Source: Thalassotalea sp. 273M-4
GTDB taxonomy: Bacteria > Pseudomonadota > Gammaproteobacteria > Enterobacterales > Alteromonadaceae
NCBI RefSeq assembly: GCF_041410465.1
Contig: NZ_CP166961.1
Span: 930,001 to 994,000 of the forward strand
DNA length: 64,000 bases
Reading direction: 5' to 3'
Position 1 is the stretch's first letter; each line of letters begins with the position of its first letter. A program made the translations under genes and the position numbers. The notes under the pieces were generated by a model. The model did not search any database and had not been told where the DNA came from. It saw nothing but the letters and a program-made list of their open reading frames with translations. This document shows positions 52,393-62,514 of this stretch, piece by piece.

Positions 52393-52836
52393 ATGCCAGC
52401 TATTAACCGCAGCGCACTTGTTATGCATAGTGCTGCTCAAATGTATGAATTAATTAATGAAGTTCTGTCTTATCCAGAATTTTTACCAGGTTGTCTGGAC
52501 TCTAAAATTGTTGAAAGTCTAAACGACAAAATGGTTGCCTCTTTACTTGTTTCTAAAGGTGGCATTCAAAAGTGGTTCACCACAGAGAATACATTAATCA
52601 AAGATCACAAGATTATTATGAATTTAAAAGATGGACCGTTTCGCAAACTCACCGGCCATTGGTTATTAACCCCGCTCAGTGACACGGCCTGTAAAGTATC
52701 ATTAGAACTTGATTATGAATTTTCAAGCAAGGTGATCGAAGTGGCGTTTGGCAAAGTGTTCCAAAATTTAACCAATAATATGATCAACGCATTTACTGAT
52801 CGTGCTAAAGAGGTGTATACAGCCAATGCTAGCTGA
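52393..52836 (+). CDS. ratA: RatA-family (START-like) protein
   Basis: 147 residues of the polyketide cyclase/START-like RatA group: SALVMHSAAQMYELINEVLS, then YPEFLPGCLDSK, and the C-terminal VAFGKVFQNLTNNMINAFTD. In E. coli RatA was reported to block 70S assembly; its relatives (Coq10) bind ubiquinone. Pairing with ratB and smpB is conserved in gammaproteobacteria. Confidence 0.93.
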   Translation: MPAINRSALVMHSAAQMYELINEVLSYPEFLPGCLDSKIVESLNDKMVASLLVSKGGIQKWFTTENTLIKDHKIIMNLKDGPFRKLTGHWLLTPLSDTACKVSLELDYEFSSKVIEVAFGKVFQNLTNNMINAFTDRAKEVYTANAS

Positions 52837-53185
52837 ACAAATTACCATTGAATTGGTGTATGCCCTACCAGATGAACAAACTTTAATGGCATTACATATC
52901 GATGCCGGCTCTACGGTAGAGCAAGCCATCGAAGTATCGGGGATTTTACAAAAATACCCACAAATTGACTTAACCGAAAATAAGGTCGGCATTTGGAACA
53001 AGTCGGTAAAATTATCGCATGTTGTTGAAGAGGGCGATCGAATTGAAATCTATCGTCCGTTAATTGCCGATCCAAAAGAAGTTCGTAAACGTCGAGCGCA
53101 AAAAGCCAAAGAAGAAGGGCGTGCAGACAAAGTTACCGGTGGCAGGCTAAATCCTTTGCGTGCAAAAACGGATAGCGCAGACTAA
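52826..53185 (+). CDS. ratB: RnfH/RatB family protein
   Basis: About 119 residues with a ubiquitin-like beta-grasp: ITIELVYALPDEQTLMALHI, KVGIWNKSVKLSHVVEEGDR, then IEIYRPLIADPKEVRKRRAQ, the family signature. The ATG at 52826 overlaps ratA by 11 bases. A frame from 52802 exists but the natural start is the second ATG. Confidence 0.92.
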   Translation: MLAEQITIELVYALPDEQTLMALHIDAGSTVEQAIEVSGILQKYPQIDLTENKVGIWNKSVKLSHVVEEGDRIEIYRPLIADPKEVRKRRAQKAKEEGRADKVTGGRLNPLRAKTDSAD

Positions 53186-53195
53186 AGCACAAGCG

Positions 53196-53229
53196 AAAAA
53201 AAATCCTGATATCAAGTCAGGAATTTTTA
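53196..53229. terminator. Terminator after ratB, possibly bidirectional
   Basis: Short stem TCCTGA/TCAGGA flanked by A and T tracts, about 15 bases after the ratB stop and 20 bases before the end of the convergent gene. Confidence 0.65.
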
Positions 53230-53250
53230 GTTTAAATGTGGTCTAAAAAG

Positions 53251-53643
53251 CTAGAGTGAAAATAGACTGGCTATTTTTGCAACGCGACCGGACTTACATT
53301 CCCCACCTTGGTATGAAGGCTCGCTTGAAAAAGTGTCTTCGATAACGGCCATGTAATATTGAACCTTGTCTTGTACATGCATAGCAAGCTCAAACAGGTT
53401 ATGGTTTTTTTCAGGGCTATTGGCTAATGGCTCACTTGAGGCTACTTCAACAATTTGTGCAAGGGGTTTGTTAATAATCGCATCATAGCTGCCAAAATGA
53501 CTGTTGGTCACTGTGGTGATACTCACTTGCATCTCAAAGCTGTAATCTTGTTTGATGTGTTCAATGGCCAATGCCGAAAAAGGAAGCGCCAAGATAAAAC
53601 TAACGCCAAGTATTAAATTGGTAAGTTTATTAAATCGATGCAT
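53251..53643 (-). CDS. Exported protein, unknown
   Basis: 130 residues with a clear signal peptide (LTNLILGVSFILALPFSALA). The mature part is acidic/helical (FELAMHVQDKVQYYMAVIED) with a GECKSG segment near the end. GAGG eight bases before the ATG at 53643 fixes the start; the longer frame to 53718 does not have one. No family recognised. Confidence 0.65.
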   Translation of the reverse strand: MHRFNKLTNLILGVSFILALPFSALAIEHIKQDYSFEMQVSITTVTNSHFGSYDAIINKPLAQIVEVASSEPLANSPEKNHNLFELAMHVQDKVQYYMAVIEDTFSSEPSYQGGECKSGRVAKIASLFSL

Positions 53644-53853
53644 ATTGCAATCCTCAATGACCTTTGGTAAGAGTAACGTGCTACCAGCAAATATTTTCCA
53701 CGTTGGTGATGATAACATATGTTATAAATTTGTAATATGCTAATTTGATCCGATGAATTCCCAAAATTTCAAGATGAATGGCGCCTTTGCGTGACTTTAC
53801 GCGATTATTTATCGCAAAATTAAAGTACAATTTGGCCTAGATTTAATCGGTGA

Positions 53854-54789
53854 TTAACAACTTTGAGCGATATCATTGACTAAATTTCGAAACCATATAT
53901 GACTGGCTTCATGATGAAGTAATGGTGACCAAATCATTTTTAGTTCAATATCTGGGATCTCAAATGGTACCGGTAAAATCACACCGTTAGGATCACTTTC
54001 ATGTAATTTAGCAGCTTTGTGCGGTACGGTGGCGATGAGATCATCATCAAGCGCTAATTGCATAGCGACATAGTAGTTACGGGTAAAGAGTTTTATATCT
54101 CGTTTCTCATCCAATTTAGCTAGGGCTTCGTCAACCCAACCAAGTTTTTGCACATCGTTAGGGTCCATACCAAGCCCGACGCCAAAGCCAGTTTTACTCA
54201 CCCACACATGTTTACTTTGTAAATACGTCTGTAAATTAAACTTGGTAATGGCAGGGTTGGATGCCCGAGTAACACAGCGAAAGCTATCTCGCCACAATAC
54301 TTTTTGATGAAAAGATTGCGGTAAATTATCAAATCGATTGATTGCCATGTCTATTTTACCATCTTCTACATCATGAAAACTCACATCACTTGGGGTCATA
54401 ATATCTAGAGTAACGTTAGGAGCAATTTCATTGAGTTGATGTAAAAGTTTAGGCAGGATGGTTGATGCAGCGTAGTCACTGGCCATTAATCGAAATAGCC
54501 GAGTACTGTTGCTCGGATCAAATTGCTCTACCTTTTGTAAGGCTTCTTTGATTTCTCTTAATACGTTGCGTACGGTAGGGGCTAGACTTCGCGCCCTTTG
54601 AGTCGGCACCATACCCTCAGAGGTTCTCACTAAAACAGGATCGTTTAGCAACTGTCTAAGGCGCTTTAAACTGTTGCTCATCGCCGGTTGGGTTATCGCC
54701 AATTGGGCCGCCGCTCTTGTGACATTTTTTTCACGTAATAAAACATCAAAGGCAACTAAAAGATTAAGGTCAATATTTGCTATATTCAT
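53854..54789 (-). CDS. LysR-family transcription regulator
   Basis: 311 residues. N-terminal helix-turn-helix LLVAFDVLLREKNVTRAAAQ, LAITQPAMSNSLKRLRQLLN, then a substrate-binding domain (RLFRLMASDYAASTILPKLL, DGKIDMAINRF). The NDPVLVRT segment matches the NodD/LeuO/SyrM-like subgroup. No target gene is adjacent in divergent orientation, so its regulon cannot be given. Confidence 0.92.
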   Translation of the reverse strand: MNIANIDLNLLVAFDVLLREKNVTRAAAQLAITQPAMSNSLKRLRQLLNDPVLVRTSEGMVPTQRARSLAPTVRNVLREIKEALQKVEQFDPSNSTRLFRLMASDYAASTILPKLLHQLNEIAPNVTLDIMTPSDVSFHDVEDGKIDMAINRFDNLPQSFHQKVLWRDSFRCVTRASNPAITKFNLQTYLQSKHVWVSKTGFGVGLGMDPNDVQKLGWVDEALAKLDEKRDIKLFTRNYYVAMQLALDDDLIATVPHKAAKLHESDPNGVILPVPFEIPDIELKMIWSPLLHHEASHIWFRNLVNDIAQSC

Positions 54790-54864
54790 AAAATTAATGT
54801 TTTTTATTTTTGTATAAATTACATTAATTATTATAGCGTTGCTAGCCTAACCGAAAGGTGTAAA

Positions 54865-54892
54865 CAAAAAAGCCCGCATCATCAGCGGGCTT
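54865..54892 (-). terminator. Terminator of the DUF481 gene
   Basis: Stem AAGCCCGC/GCGGGCTT with a short loop and a six-T tail on the minus strand. Confidence 0.85.
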
Positions 54893-54914
54893 ACTCACTA
54901 AAAAGATACGACTG

Positions 54915-55808
54915 CTAAATACTATAAACAAGGGTCAAAGAGGTCTCGGTGCGGGTATTATCGGCGTCACCTTCCACTTCGGTATTATGGTCGACATAAA
55001 AAGAAAACTTTAAAGCCAGCGATTCAATTAATTTGGTGGTGACTGAACTTATCGATTTAAACTTACTGTTCTCACCACTTTTTGGCGCCATTTCTACTGA
55101 AAAGGTCTGTTTGAACTGTATTGAGTCAAATAGGTTTTGCTCATAGGTAGTTGCCGCACGAATGATCACCGCCTTTTGGGTTTCAGCACTGATGGTATCG
55201 GTTTCTTTAATCGCATCAACTTTTAAACCAGGCCCAATTTCAGCGTCAAAATACGAGGTGTTGGTTTCAAGCCAGCGACGACCCCAACCCGCAGCAAGTG
55301 AACTTTGGTAATCAAAACCATTAAAGCGGTCATCTTCATAACCTAAAAAGCCAAAGACATAGTTTTTACCACCGTCTTCAAGTACGTAATTACTTTGCAA
55401 TGCGGTCGACCATTTCTGGTCGGTAGTAACATAGATCTTGTCACCGTTTTCCTCTTCTTGCTCTGATTTGCGGGCATAAAAGTCGAGGAGGTAGTTATTT
55501 CGCATTTTACCAATTTCATGGACTAAGTCGGCTCGGGTTTTTGCCAGCGCTGAGTTATTATCACCGGTGTTAAAAAACGCCCCAACTTCTAAAGCCCCCG
55601 AAAATTTTTCTGGGGTTAAAGTACACTCAGGTAAGCTAATATATTCCTCTGGCGGCACCTCATCAGTGAAGTGATAGCAAAGAATTTTATCTTCTTCGTA
55701 AAGCGAAGTAACAACGGCATTAATCACCGCCGCGTCGGCAGACTCTTGAGAAAATGCTGTGGGGAGAGTTAGAGCGGTTAGTAGTAATAGAGACAGTTTT
55801 GATTTCAT
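54915..55808 (-). CDS. DUF481-family (YdiY-like) outer-membrane protein
   Basis: About 297 residues. A signal peptide (MKSKLSLLLLTALTLPTAFS) precedes a long beta-barrel region typical of DUF481: FSGALEVGAFFNTGDNNSAL, TRADLVHEIGKMRNNYLLDF, YVFGFLGYEDDRFNGFDYQS and the end TETSLTLVYSI. E. coli YdiY is acid-inducible, function unknown. The ATG at 55808 begins the signal peptide; 55829 is also possible. Confidence 0.82.
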   Translation of the reverse strand: MKSKLSLLLLTALTLPTAFSQESADAAVINAVVTSLYEEDKILCYHFTDEVPPEEYISLPECTLTPEKFSGALEVGAFFNTGDNNSALAKTRADLVHEIGKMRNNYLLDFYARKSEQEEENGDKIYVTTDQKWSTALQSNYVLEDGGKNYVFGFLGYEDDRFNGFDYQSSLAAGWGRRWLETNTSYFDAEIGPGLKVDAIKETDTISAETQKAVIIRAATTYEQNLFDSIQFKQTFSVEMAPKSGENSKFKSISSVTTKLIESLALKFSFYVDHNTEVEGDADNTRTETSLTLVYSI

Positions 55809-55924
55809 CAGTACAACTTTATAAGACAAATTAAATATTCAAGAAGACAGCAAAGCGATAAAACGGCTGCAACGAGTATTATATCGAGAAATCTATAGCA
55901 AACCAGTAAAATAACTTTTTGTAA

Positions 55925-55959
55925 TAAAAAAGGCCGCTTCGGTTACAAAGCGGCCTTTG
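55925..55959 (-). terminator. Terminator of fbaA
   Basis: Stem AAAGGCCGCTT/AAGCGGCCTTT with an eight-base loop and a six-T tail on the minus strand, starting about 20 bases after the fbaA stop. Confidence 0.9.
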
Positions 55960-55981
55960 TCGTTATTAAACGGTTAAGTTT

Positions 55982-57058
55982 TTAGTTTAGATCAACCGCG
56001 TTTAAATCAGCAAATGCTTGTTTAATACGCGCAACGAAAGACTCTTGCGCTTTGCGTAACCAAACACGTGGATCGTAGTATTTCTTGTTTGGTGCATCGT
56101 CACCTTCAGGGTTACCGATTTGACCTTGTAGGTAAGCTTCTTTTTCTTTGTAGAAGTTCATAATACCTTCCCAAGATGCCCACTGAGTATCGGTATCGAT
56201 GTTCATTTTGATCACACCGTAAGAGATAGCTTCAGTGATTTCTTCTTGTGAAGAACCTGAACCGCCGTGGAATACGAAGTTTACTGGCGCCGCATCTGTG
56301 TTGTGCTTCTCTTGGATGTAAGCTTGAGAGTCACGTAAGATGGTTGGAGTTAGCTTAACGTTACCTGGTTTGTATACACCGTGAACGTTACCAAAAGATG
56401 CTGCAATTGTGAAGTTCGGGCTGATCTTGCTTAAACGCTCGTATGCTTCGTTAACTTCTTCTGGTTGAGTGTAAAGCTTAGACTCGTCCATATCGGTGTT
56501 ATCAACGCCGTCTTCTTCACCACCAGTACAACCTAGTTCGATTTCTAGAGTCATACCCATTTTCGCCATACGGGCTAGGTATTTTTCACAAATTTCTAAG
56601 TTTTCTTCTAAAGACTCTTCAGATAAGTCAATCATGTGTGAAGAGAATAATGGCGAACCAGTTTCAGCAAAGTGCTTCTCTGATGCGTCTAAAAGACCGT
56701 CAATCCAAGGCAGTAATTTCTTCGCCGCGTGGTCAGTGTGAAGGATAACAGGCACACCGTAAGCTTTTGCTAATTCGTGAACGTGTTTTGCACCAGCAAC
56801 AGCACCAAGAACTTGTGCATCTTGTCCTTCAGCTTTAAGACCTTTACCGGCAACGAATGCCGCGCCACCGTTAGAGAATTGAACGATTACTGGTGAGTTA
56901 ACAGCGGCTGCTGCTTCTAAAACACCATTGATAGAGTCTGTACCAATACAGTTAACAGCAGGAAGAGCCGCTTTCTTGGCCTTACAGATTTCGAAGATTT
57001 TGTTTAAGTCTTCACCTGTTACAACACCAGGTTTTACGACATCTAATACTTTAGTCAT
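55982..57058 (-). CDS. fbaA: Class II fructose-1,6-bisphosphate aldolase
   Basis: 358 residues. Zinc enzyme that splits fructose 1,6-bisphosphate or joins triose phosphates. Motifs: ALPAVNCIGTDSINGVLEAA, VPVILHTDHAAKKLLPW (zinc His), LEIELGCTGGEEDGV, FGNVHGVYKPGN and VFHGGSGSSQEEI. The ATG at 57058 aligns with the E. coli start; a GTG at 57070 has no ribosome binding site. Last gene of the epd-pgk-fbaA series. Confidence 0.97.
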   Translation of the reverse strand: MTKVLDVVKPGVVTGEDLNKIFEICKAKKAALPAVNCIGTDSINGVLEAAAAVNSPVIVQFSNGGAAFVAGKGLKAEGQDAQVLGAVAGAKHVHELAKAYGVPVILHTDHAAKKLLPWIDGLLDASEKHFAETGSPLFSSHMIDLSEESLEENLEICEKYLARMAKMGMTLEIELGCTGGEEDGVDNTDMDESKLYTQPEEVNEAYERLSKISPNFTIAASFGNVHGVYKPGNVKLTPTILRDSQAYIQEKHNTDAAPVNFVFHGGSGSSQEEITEAISYGVIKMNIDTDTQWASWEGIMNFYKEKEAYLQGQIGNPEGDDAPNKKYYDPRVWLRKAQESFVARIKQAFADLNAVDLN

Positions 57059-57147
57059 TGTTTTACTCACTATAAATTTTAAATTTTAAATTTTGTTAGT
57101 CAAAAGACTCCCCTTAAGCGACGGCCAAAGGGAACTCTTTTCAGTTT

Positions 57148-58326
57148 TTATTCTGCAGCGCGTGCTTCAAGCATAGCAACAGCTGGTAATTTTTTGCCTT
57201 CTAGGAATTCAAGGAAGGCACCGCCACCAGTTGAGATATATGATACTTTATCAGCAATGTTATATTTGTCCACTGCCGCTAGAGTATCGCCACCACCGGC
57301 GATTGAAAATGCTTTTGAATTTGCAATGGCGTTTGCGATAACTTTTGTACCTTCGCCAAATTGGTCAAACTCAAAGACACCTACTGGACCATTCCAAACG
57401 ATGGTGCCAGCATTTTCCAAAATGTCAGCCAAGGCTTTGGCTGAATCAGGACCAATGTCAAAGATCATATCATCATCGTTCACATCAGCAACGTTTTTCA
57501 GTGTTGCTTCGGCAGTTTCTGAAAATTCTTTACCGACAACTACATCTGTTGGCGTTGGAATAGAACCATTGTTTGCAATTGCATTGGCTGTTAAACGATT
57601 CGCTTCGTCAATTAAGTCGGCTTCGTATAAAGACTTACCTACATTGTGACCTTGGGCTGCAATAAAGGTATTGGCAATGCCACCACCAACAACTAACTGG
57701 TCAACAATGTTCGAAAGAGAATCTAACACTGTCAGTTTGGTTGACACTTTAGAACCGCCAACAATCGCCACCAATGGACGAGCAGGGTTATGTAGTGCTT
57801 TACCAAGAGCGTCTAATTCACCGGCCAATAAAGGACCCGCACAGGCGATCGGAGCAAATTGACCAACGCCGTGTGTTGATGCTTGTGCACGGTGAGCTGT
57901 ACCAAAGGCATCCATTACGTAGATATCACATAAAGCAGCCATTTTTTTCGATAAGCCTTCGTCGTTTTTCTTTTCCCCAACGTTAAAACGAACGTTTTCA
58001 AAAACAACTAATTCACCTGCTTCAACTTCCACACCGTCAAGATAGTCTTTTTCTATGCGTACTGGCTTGTTTAGAGCGTCTGCTAAATATTCGGCAACCA
58101 CTTTCAAAGAGAATTCTTCGTTGTATTCACCTTCGGTTGGACGACCTAAGTGAGACATTACCATTACTTTCGCACCAGCATCTAAAGCGTGCTTCAATGT
58201 TGGTAAAGCGGCTCTTAAGCGAGCATCAGAAGTGATTTTACCGTTTTTTACTGGAACGTTTAAATCTTCACGAATTAAAACGCGTTTGTTGGCTAATTCA
58301 AGATCAGTCATTTTAATGACAGACAT
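57148..58326 (-). CDS. pgk: Phosphoglycerate kinase
   Basis: 392 residues. Makes ATP from 1,3-bisphosphoglycerate in glycolysis. Motifs: [66 protein letters not shown] and the end [20 protein letters not shown]. Follows epd by about 80 bases and precedes fbaA by 90, the standard order. Confidence 0.98.
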   Translation of the reverse strand: MSVIKMTDLELANKRVLIREDLNVPVKNGKITSDARLRAALPTLKHALDAGAKVMVMSHLGRPTEGEYNEEFSLKVVAEYLADALNKPVRIEKDYLDGVEVEAGELVVFENVRFNVGEKKNDEGLSKKMAALCDIYVMDAFGTAHRAQASTHGVGQFAPIACAGPLLAGELDALGKALHNPARPLVAIVGGSKVSTKLTVLDSLSNIVDQLVVGGGIANTFIAAQGHNVGKSLYEADLIDEANRLTANAIANNGSIPTPTDVVVGKEFSETAEATLKNVADVNDDDMIFDIGPDSAKALADILENAGTIVWNGPVGVFEFDQFGEGTKVIANAIANSKAFSIAGGGDTLAAVDKYNIADKVSYISTGGGAFLEFLEGKKLPAVAMLEARAAE

Positions 58327-58409
58327 AGTGTGTCTCCGTTGAAATCTAGAGTGTAAAAATAAAAATAAAAATTTTGAAATTTTGCAAATTAATTATAGTG
58401 CTAATTTTA

Positions 58410-59420
58410 TTAAGCATAATGCATTGAGTAGGCGGTATCTAACATCCGGTTGGCAAAGCCCCATTCGTTATCACACCATACTAGTAATTTTACTAATCGC
58501 TTGTGGCTAACTCGTGTAGAGTTGCCATCAACAATGGCTGAATGCAAGTCATGGTTAAAGTCCATTGAGACCAAGGGTTCGGTGGTAAAACCTAAAATAC
58601 CTGATAAGTCTCCAGCCTGTTTTTCCATAATTGCGTTGTTTACCGAAGCAATATCGACATCGGTGTTTACGGTCACGCTCAAATCCATTGCTGTTACATT
58701 TATTGTGGGTACTCGCACCGCAATGGCTTCAAATCGCCCTTTAAGTGTTGGCAATATTCGCTCAATGCCTATTGCTAGTTTTGTATCAACAGGAATAATA
58801 GATTGACTCGCCGCCCGAGATAAACGTAAATCTTTATGGTAGGCGTCAATGACTTGTTGATCATGCATTGAAGAATGAATGGTGGTAATAGTACCACTTT
58901 CAATACCAAATGCATCGTCTAGTGCTTTTATAACTGGAACAATACAATTTGTCGTACAAGAACCGTTAGATACAATAACATCAGTTGGCGTAAGTGTTTG
59001 TTGATTTATGCCAAATATAATGGTGTTATCGACGTCGGTGTGGGCAGGTTGCGAATACAATACTTTTTTCGCCCCTTGTTTGATGTGTTTTAAAGCGGCC
59101 TCTTTAGAATGATATATGCCAGTGCAATCGAGCACAATATCGACTGCAAGATCAGCCCAAGGCAATTGCTCAACATTGGACTGATGAATCAGAACAATAT
59201 CATCACCCGCAACGTTTAACATGCCGTCATTGAAACTAACGGCAAAGGGAAATCGGCCATGGGTTGTGTCGTACTTTAAGAGGTGGGCAATAGCGTTTGG
59301 CTCGGCTAATTCATTGATCGCCACAATCTGAAACTCATCGTTACGACCAGACTCATAGAGGGCTCGAAGTATGCTTCGTCCGATGCGTCCAAAACCATTT
59401 ATTGCAATTTTTATGGTCAT
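58410..59420 (-). CDS. epd: D-erythrose-4-phosphate dehydrogenase
   Basis: 336 residues. NAD-dependent enzyme that oxidises erythrose 4-phosphate towards pyridoxal phosphate synthesis, a relative of Gap[21 protein letters not shown], the active-site [16 protein letters not shown] with Cys, [20 protein letters not shown], then [15 protein letters not shown] and [11 protein letters not shown]. The [11 protein letters not shown] form and the position before pgk-fbaA favour Epd over GapA. Confidence 0.93.
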   Translation of the reverse strand: MTIKIAINGFGRIGRSILRALYESGRNDEFQIVAINELAEPNAIAHLLKYDTTHGRFPFAVSFNDGMLNVAGDDIVLIHQSNVEQLPWADLAVDIVLDCTGIYHSKEAALKHIKQGAKKVLYSQPAHTDVDNTIIFGINQQTLTPTDVIVSNGSCTTNCIVPVIKALDDAFGIESGTITTIHSSMHDQQVIDAYHKDLRLSRAASQSIIPVDTKLAIGIERILPTLKGRFEAIAVRVPTINVTAMDLSVTVNTDVDIASVNNAIMEKQAGDLSGILGFTTEPLVSMDFNHDLHSAIVDGNSTRVSHKRLVKLLVWCDNEWGFANRMLDTAYSMHYA

Positions 59421-59511
59421 ATTTTGGCTGCTGTATCCTTAAACGGGGTAGCGTATGTCAAATAACGACTTTGTATGATAACAAACCAATCAAATCGTTA
59501 TCTGAAAATCG

Positions 59512-59540
59512 TCAAGGCAGGCTATAAAAGCCTGCCTTGA
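59512..59540 (-). terminator. Hairpin after tkt
   Basis: Perfect 11-bp stem TCAAGGCAGGC/GCCTGCCTTGA with a seven-base loop downstream of the transketolase stop. No clear T run, so it may be a partial or RNA-protecting terminator between tkt and epd. Confidence 0.6.
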
Positions 59541-59577
59541 CACTGTATTGTGCTAATCTTTTACAATTTAGCTCAAA

Positions 59578-61569
59578 TTATAAGAGTTCTTTGGCTGTAT
59601 TTACCACGTTTTCCACGGTAAAACCAAATAGTTCAAATAATTCGTCAGCCGGAGCAGACTCACCAAAGGTGCTCATGCCAATTACCCGACCATCTAAACC
59701 AACGTATTTGTACCAGAAGTCCTCAATACCGGCTTCAATGGCAACACGAGCGGTCACTGCAGCCGGTAAAACGGCTTCACGATAAGCGGCATCTTGTGCT
59801 TCAAAAGCATCCGTACAAGGCATAGAAACAACACGTACATTATGCTCCTTCGATAATTGCTCGGCCGCATTCATCGCAAGCGCTACTTCAGAGCCCGTGG
59901 CAATCAAGATAACATCAGGGGTGCCGTCACAATCTTTAAGAACGTAGCCACCGCGACCGATGTTACTTACCTGTTCTTCTGTTCGTTCTTGTTGCGCTAA
60001 ACCTTGACGTGTAAAGGTTAACGTTGTTGGACCATCAGTACGCTCAATGGCCATTTTCCAAGCCACAGCCGATTCTACCGCGTCACAAGGGCGCCAGTTG
60101 TATAGGTTTGGTGTTAAGCGCAAGCCAGATAATTGTTCAACAGGTTGATGGGTTGGACCATCTTCACCTAAGCCAATTGAGTCATGAGTGTAAACAAAGA
60201 TATTGCGTTGTTTCATTAATGCTGCCATACGCACTGCATTACGTGCGTACTCCACGAACATTAAGAAGGTTGCGCCGTATGGAATAAAGCTACCGTGCAG
60301 GGCAATACCGTTCATAATCGCCGACATACCAAATTCTCGTACACCGTAATAGATATAGTTTCCGGCAGCGTCGTCACTTGCCAAACCTTTTGAGCCTGAC
60401 CATAGTGTTAAGTTTGAACTTGCTAAGTCAGCTGAGCCACCCATGAATTCTGGTAAAATTGGACCATAAGCATTTAAACAGTTTTGTGACGCTTTACGCG
60501 TTGCTACCGTTTCTGGGTTCGCTTGCAATTTAGCAATGTATTCGTTGGTATGTTGCTCCCAGTTAGCAGGCAACTCACCGTTGTTACGACGAGTAAATTC
60601 GGCTGCAAGCTCTGGATATGCTTTTTCATACGCCACAAACAATTCGTTCCAAGCGGCTTCTGCTGCTTGACCTTTATCGCGACCATCCCAAGCTTGCTTA
60701 ATGTCTGCAGGGATTTCAAATGGACCATGTGGCCAGTTTAAAAACTCACGAGCAGCGGCAATTTCTTCATGCCCTAATGGCGCTCCGTGACAGTCATGAC
60801 TACCACTTTTATTTGGCGAGCCAAAACCGATGATGGTTTTACAACAGATTAATGTCGGCTTGCCAGTTTCGTTTTTCGCTTGCTCTATCGCCGCTAAGAT
60901 TTGCTCAGGATTGTGACCGTCAATATCGCGAATAACGTGCCAGCCGTAAGCTTCAAAACGAGCAGGGGTGTCGTCAGAGAACCAACCTTCAACTTCACCA
61001 TCAATGGAAATGCCATTATCGTCCCAAAAAGCAATCAACTTACCAAGGCCTAGGGTGCCTGCTAATGAACAGGTTTCATGTGAAATCCCTTCCATTAAAC
61101 AGCCATCGCCTAAAAAGGCATAAGTGAAATGATCAACAATATCAAAGTTATCACGGTTAAACTGAGCTGCTAAGGCTTTTTCAGCAATTGCCATACCTAC
61201 GGCATTAGAGATACCTTGACCAAGAGGGCCTGTGGTAGTTTCAACGCCCGGTGCGTAACCATATTCTGGGTGGCCAGGTGTTTTTGAATGTAATTGACGG
61301 AAGTTTTTAAGATCGTCAATGCTAAGATCGTAACCGCTTAAATGCAATAAAGAGTATAACAACATTGAACCATGACCATTTGACAATACAAAGCGGTCGC
61401 GGTCAGCCCATTTTGGGTTGCTTGGGTTGTGTTTTAGGTGATCGCACCACAAAGCTTGGGCAATGTCGGCCATTCCCATTGGGGCACCTGGGTGACCTGA
61501 GTTGGCTTGCTGAACTGCATCCATACTTAATGCGCGAATCGCATTAGCCTGATCTTGGCGTGACGGCAT
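59578..61569 (-). CDS. tkt: Transketolase
   Basis: 663 residues. Thiamine-diphosphate enzyme of the pentose phosphate pathway; it makes erythrose 4-phosphate, the substrate of the adjacent Epd. Motifs: [56 protein letters not shown] (ThDP/Mg motif), [20 protein letters not shown] and [20 protein letters not shown]. Normal length. First gene of the tkt-epd-pgk-fbaA series. Confidence 0.98.
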   Translation of the reverse strand: MPSRQDQANAIRALSMDAVQQANSGHPGAPMGMADIAQALWCDHLKHNPSNPKWADRDRFVLSNGHGSMLLYSLLHLSGYDLSIDDLKNFRQLHSKTPGHPEYGYAPGVETTTGPLGQGISNAVGMAIAEKALAAQFNRDNFDIVDHFTYAFLGDGCLMEGISHETCSLAGTLGLGKLIAFWDDNGISIDGEVEGWFSDDTPARFEAYGWHVIRDIDGHNPEQILAAIEQAKNETGKPTLICCKTIIGFGSPNKSGSHDCHGAPLGHEEIAAAREFLNWPHGPFEIPADIKQAWDGRDKGQAAEAAWNELFVAYEKAYPELAAEFTRRNNGELPANWEQHTNEYIAKLQANPETVATRKASQNCLNAYGPILPEFMGGSADLASSNLTLWSGSKGLASDDAAGNYIYYGVREFGMSAIMNGIALHGSFIPYGATFLMFVEYARNAVRMAALMKQRNIFVYTHDSIGLGEDGPTHQPVEQLSGLRLTPNLYNWRPCDAVESAVAWKMAIERTDGPTTLTFTRQGLAQQERTEEQVSNIGRGGYVLKDCDGTPDVILIATGSEVALAMNAAEQLSKEHNVRVVSMPCTDAFEAQDAAYREAVLPAAVTARVAIEAGIEDFWYKYVGLDGRVIGMSTFGESAPADELFELFGFTVENVVNTAKELL

Positions 61570-61807
61570 AAAAACTCCAATATAAGTATCAAAAATAATT
61601 GCGGTTATTTTTACTCAGACAAACACTGACTGCAATCAATATTGTCGAAAAATAAAAGAAAATTACATTTTTAACAAAAACAAGTCTTTCTCACGCTTGT
61701 TTCTAACTGGTTACAATTCGACCCTTGTGTATGAAAAACAAACAAGTTAAATTGGTTGTGCTTTACCAAAAACGAAGACATGTAAATAGTAGGTAGTAGG
61801 TGTTGTT

Positions 61808-61897
61808 ATGAAAAACTCGTCTTTGCGGGAAGTAAATCTTATAACGGTTTTTATCGTTGTATTAGTGATGGGAGGCTTTGCATTAAACACAGTTTAG
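61808..61897 (+). CDS. Possible 29-residue membrane peptide
   Basis: ATG frame encoding one hydrophobic helix (LITVFIVVLVMGGFALNTV) with a short charged N-terminus and followed by a terminator. A GTAGGTGTTGTT sequence gives only a weak ribosome binding site. Small single-helix proteins are often real but cannot be proven here. Confidence 0.4.
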   Translation: MKNSSLREVNLITVFIVVLVMGGFALNTV

Positions 61898-61966
61898 TTG
61901 GCAAAGTATTTCCTTAAACATCTGGTCGTAAAAAAGTTATAAAATATAAAGTTAATATATATTTTT

Positions 61967-61995
61967 TAAAGGCTGCTTGGCAGTCTTTTTTTTTA
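61967..61995 (+). terminator. Terminator after small membrane peptide frame
   Basis: Stem AAGGCTGC/GCAGTCTT with a three-base loop and a ten-T tail. It sits 70 bases after the 29-residue frame, which argues that this strand is transcribed. Confidence 0.7.
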
Positions 61996-62358
61996 TCTAA
62001 TCTTTACCTTCATCGTACATTCTTCAGCGCCTAAAATCCCCCCTGCGTTAGCCATCGAATCGGTTTTACCCCCGAGCAAACAATAAAAAAGATGTTACTA
62101 GGTAAATAATATAGGCAATTTTACTTTAGGGTGGCAAAGACATGGCAAATGTTTGCCGTTTTGCCTCTTTAACCTATTAAAATTTCCTAAGTGAATGCGT
62201 ATAACAAAATTTTGTAACGGATAAACACCTTTAATCCTATCGACATACTCATTAGCCTCTTTTTGTAAGGGGCGAAGGTGGTTGTTGGTTGTTCAGGGAG
62301 CGTTTTTTATCGCTTTTTTTTAATGTTTTTTCTTTTGTTTTATGTTTTGTTTTTAAGT

Positions 62359-62374
62359 TGGCATTAAGTTTGCT
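62359..62374 (+). promoter_or_regulatory. Sigma54-type promoter for the FlgD-like gene
   Basis: TGGCATTAAGTTTGCT matches the sigma54 -24/-12 consensus TGGCACGnnnnTTGCW with GG and GC at exact spacing; only two of the less conserved bases differ. It lies about 140 bases before the FlgD-like gene, consistent with flagellar sigma54 regulation (FlrA/FlrC). Confidence 0.7.
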
Positions 62375-62514
62375 TGGTTGTGTTTGCTTAAATAAAATTG
62401 TTGGCTTAATTTTTCTTCTAAGAAAAAAGTAATCAGTGCGTTTTTCATGAACAAATGCTGGGTTTAATAAGCTGACTAAGACTTTGGTTAATAACTAATT
62501 ATTGGAAATACACA

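Larger units (their letters stand above)
61570..62514. other. Long divergent intergenic region
   Basis: 945 bases between tkt and the FlgD-like gene. It contains the small frame at 61808, a terminator at about 61967 and a sigma54-type promoter at 62359. The stretch 62000-62350 is T-rich and holds no gene I can recognise. Confidence 0.5.

Noticed and set aside
58410..59420. Glyceraldehyde-3-phosphate dehydrogenase (gapA)
   Set aside because: The substrate-loop sequence and the position before pgk-fbaA fit erythrose-4-phosphate dehydrogenase better.
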